Source of the DNA: Tessaracoccus palaemonis | GTDB taxonomy: Bacteria; Actinomycetota; Actinomycetes; Propionibacteriales; Propionibacteriaceae | Direction of reading: 5' to 3' | Assembly (NCBI RefSeq): GCF_019316905.1 | Contig: NZ_CP079216.1 | Location: forward strand, 1,488,001 to 1,552,000 | DNA: 64,000 bases | In this document: positions 61,743 to 64,000 of the stretch, one piece after another | How the letters are laid out: every line of letters begins with the position of its first letter | How positions within the stretch are numbered: the first letter of the stretch is position 1 | Notes under the pieces: model-generated | The model's input: only the letters and a program-made list of their open reading frames with translations | Told to the model about the DNA's origin: nothing | Database searches by the model: none | Translations under genes and position numbers: made by a program

Positions 61743-63064
61743 GCGGCGAGAACCCCCGCCGCGTCGCGTTCGACGTGCTGCGCCAGGTCACCGGCGAGGA
61801 TGCCTACGCCAACCTGGCCCTCGCCAAGCGCCTCGCGACCGCCGATCTGGACCCGCGCGACGCCGGCCTCGTGACCGAACTCGTCTCCGGCACCTGCCGC
61901 CTGATGGGGACCTACGACCTCATCATCGCGGCCGCCGCGGGGCGGAAGCTCGGTTCCTTCCAGCCGGCCGTCGTCGACCTGCTGCGCCTTGTCGCCCACC
62001 AGCTGCTGACCATGCAGGTCAAGAAGTACGCCGCTGTGGCCGCGACCGTCGACCTCGCCCGCGCGACGGTCGGTCAGCGCGTCACGGGGCTGGTCAACGC
62101 GGTGTCGCGCAGGATCGGCGCCCGCACCATGGACGAGTGGCTGGACCAGCTGGCCGCGAAGCAGGACCGGATCGGGGCGCTGGCCATCCGCGGCCACCAC
62201 CCCCGCTGGATCGTCGAGGCCTACGCGGACCTGCTGCCCGCCGACGAGCTGGAGTCGGCGCTCGCGGCCAACAACGTCTCCCCACACCCGACGCTGGTCC
62301 TGCGACCCTCACTGGCGAGAATCGACGACCTCGTCGGCGCCACCGCGACCCGGTTCTCCCCGTTCGGTGCCACCGCGCCGGGGACGCCCGCCGACCAGGC
62401 CGCCGTCCGTGACGGCCGCGCGGGCGTGCAGGACGAGGGCTCCCAGCTTGTTGCGTGGGCGCTCTCGCGCACCGAGGCGCCGGACGGGCCCTGGCTCGAT
62501 ACGTGCGCCGGTCCCGGCGGAAAGGCCGCGTTGCTCGCGGGGCTGGCCCGCGAGGCAGGCTCGTGGCTGCTCGCGTCCGAGGCCCAGGAACACCGGGCCC
62601 GCCTCGTCCGGTCCGCGCTGGCCGCCTACCCCGACGGCTGGCAGGCGATCACCGCCGACGGGACCCGCCCGGCCTGGGATCGCGCCTTCTCCCGGATCAT
62701 GGTCGACGTCCCCTGCTCCGGGCTTGGCGCGCTTCGCCGTCGGCCGGAGTCCCGCTGGCGGCGCACCCCCGACGACGTGACCTCGCTCGGCGACCTGCAG
62801 CGGCTCCTGCTGCACAGCGCCCTCGACGCGGCCGTCGACGGGGCAGCGGTGGCCTACGTGACGTGCTCGCCACACCGCGCCGAGACCACCGCGGTGGTCG
62901 ACGACGTGCTGGCCACCCGCCCCGAGGTGACGAGGCTGCGCGCGGCGGATGCGCTTCCCGAGGTGCCCGACTGCGCGGTGGGCGACGACGTGCAGCTCTG
63001 GCCACACAGGCACGGCACCGATGCGATGTTCCTCAGCCTGCTGCGCGTCTCATCGCGTCGCTGA
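61739..63064 (+). CDS. rsmB: 16S rRNA m5C967 methyltransferase RsmB
   Basis: 441 aa from the GTG at 61739, overlapping the fmt stop. The N-terminal NusB-like RNA-binding domain ([24 protein letters not shown]) precedes the SAM-dependent methyltransferase: [17 protein letters not shown] (SAM motif), [22 protein letters not shown] (nucleophile motif) and [11 protein letters not shown] (second Cys). Both catalytic Cys residues are present. The tail ([19 protein letters not shown]) is typical. Confidence 0.94.
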   Translation: MSGENPRRVAFDVLRQVTGEDAYANLALAKRLATADLDPRDAGLVTELVSGTCRLMGTYDLIIAAAAGRKLGSFQPAVVDLLRLVAHQLLTMQVKKYAAVAATVDLARATVGQRVTGLVNAVSRRIGARTMDEWLDQLAAKQDRIGALAIRGHHPRWIVEAYADLLPADELESALAANNVSPHPTLVLRPSLARIDDLVGATATRFSPFGATAPGTPADQAAVRDGRAGVQDEGSQLVAWALSRTEAPDGPWLDTCAGPGGKAALLAGLAREAGSWLLASEAQEHRARLVRSALAAYPDGWQAITADGTRPAWDRAFSRIMVDVPCSGLGALRRRPESRWRRTPDDVTSLGDLQRLLLHSALDAAVDGAAVAYVTCSPHRAETTAVVDDVLATRPEVTRLRAADALPEVPDCAVGDDVQLWPHRHGTDAMFLSLLRVSSRR

Positions 63065-63118
63065 CCTGCGGTTTCGCCCTCAACCAGACCACCGGGGCCG
63101 CTGGGAAAGCAAGTTCGC

Positions 63119-63124
63119 TAAGGT
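63119..63124 (+). promoter_or_regulatory. -10 element for leaderless rpe transcript
   Basis: TAAGGT is 7 nt before the rpe ATG. AAGG within it could alternatively serve as a Shine-Dalgarno 8 nt from the start, so the reading is ambiguous. Confidence 0.35.
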
Positions 63125-63131
63125 GACGGAC

Positions 63132-63785
63132 ATGCGCATCACGCCAAGCATCCTCAACGCGGACCTGGCCAACCTCGCGAGCGAGATCTCACGCATCCCC
63201 GACGCCGACGCCGTGCACATCGACGTGATGGACAACTCCTTCGTGCCGAACCTGACCCTCGGCCTGCCCGTCGTCGAGTCGATCCGTCGCCACACGGATC
63301 ACATGCTGGATATCCACCTCATGATCACCGACCCCGACCGCTGGGCCCCGGCCTACGCCGAGGCGGGTGCCGAGTCGGTCACCTTCCACGTCGAGGCCGC
63401 GCACGCGCCCGTCAGGCTGGCCCGCGAGATCCGCAGGCTCGGCGCCCGGGCCTCCATGGCGCTCAGCCCCGCCACCCCCATCGAGGTCTTCGAGAGCCTG
63501 CTCGGCGAGGTCGACATGGTCCTCCTGATGACCGTCGAGCCCGGCTTCGGCGGCCAGGCATTCCTCGACATGGTGCTGCCCAAGATCCGGGCCACCCGCA
63601 GGCTGATCGGCGACCGCGACATCTGGCTGCAGGTCGATGGCGGCGTGAGCGCCGAGACGATCGCACGCTGCGCGGAGGCCGGGGCGGACACGTTTGTCGC
63701 CGGGTCGGCGGTCTACCGCGCCGCCGATCCCAACGCGATCGTCACCATGCTGCGCGAGACCGCGCAGGCGGCCTGCGCCCACTGA
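63132..63785 (+). CDS. rpe: Ribulose-phosphate 3-epimerase
   Basis: 217 aa. TIM-barrel: [19 protein letters not shown], then [21 protein letters not shown] (metal His/Asp), [29 protein letters not shown] and [12 protein letters not shown]. It interconverts ribulose-5-phosphate and xylulose-5-phosphate in the pentose phosphate pathway. The ATG gives the normal N-terminus. The fmt-rsmB-rpe order is common in actinobacteria. Confidence 0.96.
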   Translation: MRITPSILNADLANLASEISRIPDADAVHIDVMDNSFVPNLTLGLPVVESIRRHTDHMLDIHLMITDPDRWAPAYAEAGAESVTFHVEAAHAPVRLAREIRRLGARASMALSPATPIEVFESLLGEVDMVLLMTVEPGFGGQAFLDMVLPKIRATRRLIGDRDIWLQVDGGVSAETIARCAEAGADTFVAGSAVYRAADPNAIVTMLRETAQAACAH

Positions 63786-63809
63786 CCACCGAGCAGCGGG
63801 ACTCCGGGA

Positions 63810-64000
63810 TCAGTACGGGACGCCGATGGCTGCTGCGATCGAGGTCCGTCCGCCGATGAACCCGATGGTGCGACGGATGGTGGAATCGTCGTCGAGCGTG
63901 GCCGCCACCACGGCTGCCACGTCGGCGCGTGGCACGCTGCCGCCCGCGGTCGGGTCCACGTCGATGCTGCCGGTTGCCGCCCCGGGCGTCAGGGTGCCTG
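63810..64000 (-). CDS. SDR/NAD(P)-binding oxidoreductase-like protein (5' partial)
   Basis: Only the last 62 codons are in the window; the stop is the TCA at 63810-63812. The visible part ends G-S-V-P-R-A-D-V-A-A-V-V-A-A-T-L-D-D followed by a G-G-R-T-S-I-A-A-A-I-G-V tail. This matches the C-terminal region of NmrA/SDR_a5-type NAD(P)-binding proteins, where R-A-D-V-A motifs recur. It converges on rpe. The function beyond the family level is not determinable. Confidence 0.65.
   Translation of the reverse strand, partial: GTLTPGAATGSIDVDPTAGGSVPRADVAAVVAATLDDDSTIRRTIGFIGGRTSIAAAIGVPY

Overview
This is a GC-rich window from an actinobacterium. The evidence is a degenerate PriA, an actinobacterial integration host factor, an EF-P/NusB/Car cluster, a mycothiol-type DinB/MDMPI protein, and many GTG/TTG starts. 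Many genes start 6-7 nt downstream of a TANNNT -10 box, which is the leaderless arrangement typical of actinobacteria. Propionibacteriales is a plausible guess from gene order, but the genus cannot be fixed from sequence alone.

Region 1 (1-27.0 kb) is conserved housekeeping. It holds yebC-ruvCAB-yajC-secDF-apt, a K+ channel, relA, a convergent DUF349 gene, hisS, an AI-2E-type exporter, aspS, a convergent Bcr/CflA exporter, then rarA-DUF948-small membrane protein-alaS-ruvX-mltG-aroE-aroC-aroK-aroB. Many neighbours overlap by 1-8 nt. Strong hairpins sit between the convergent pairs.

Region 2 (27.1-48.7 kb) is an accessory block inserted between aroB and efp, genes that are close neighbours in many actinobacteria. 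It starts with a DHA2 MFS exporter. An IS-rich segment follows: an apparently intact ISL3 element (28628-30108), two small foreign-looking genes, and an apparently intact IS30 element (31187-32278). The segment is bracketed by two diverged copies of one sequence, an MFS C-terminal tail followed by an iron-type promoter. The copy at 28.6 kb is decayed and the copy at 32.6 kb looks functional. The core of the block is an iron-uptake locus (32.5-45.3 kb). A plus-strand secreted beta-propeller/Ig-repeat protein and a GntR regulator converge with a 9-kb minus-strand operon. That operon encodes a siderophore-binding lipoprotein, two wall/membrane-anchored surface proteins, two FecCD permeases, an ATPase and an enterochelin-esterase-like hydrolase. 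DtxR/IdeR-like boxes lie at both outer promoters. All three surface proteins share a repeated domain I do not recognise. This is the best candidate here for an undescribed system: a Gram-positive surface relay for ferric siderophore or another iron ligand. The block ends with an MDMPI protein, a membrane protein/hydrolase pair, a REP-like inverted repeat, and two small genes that may be orphan immunity genes beside a toxin-tail remnant.

Region 3 (48.7-64.0 kb) returns to housekeeping: efp-nusB-carA-carB-pyrD-pyrF, mihF, gmk, rpoZ, metK, priA, fmt, rsmB, rpe, and the 3' end of an SDR-type gene. pyrR/pyrB/pyrC and coaBC, often found in this neighbourhood, are absent from their usual slots. No rRNA, tRNA or CRISPR array was seen.
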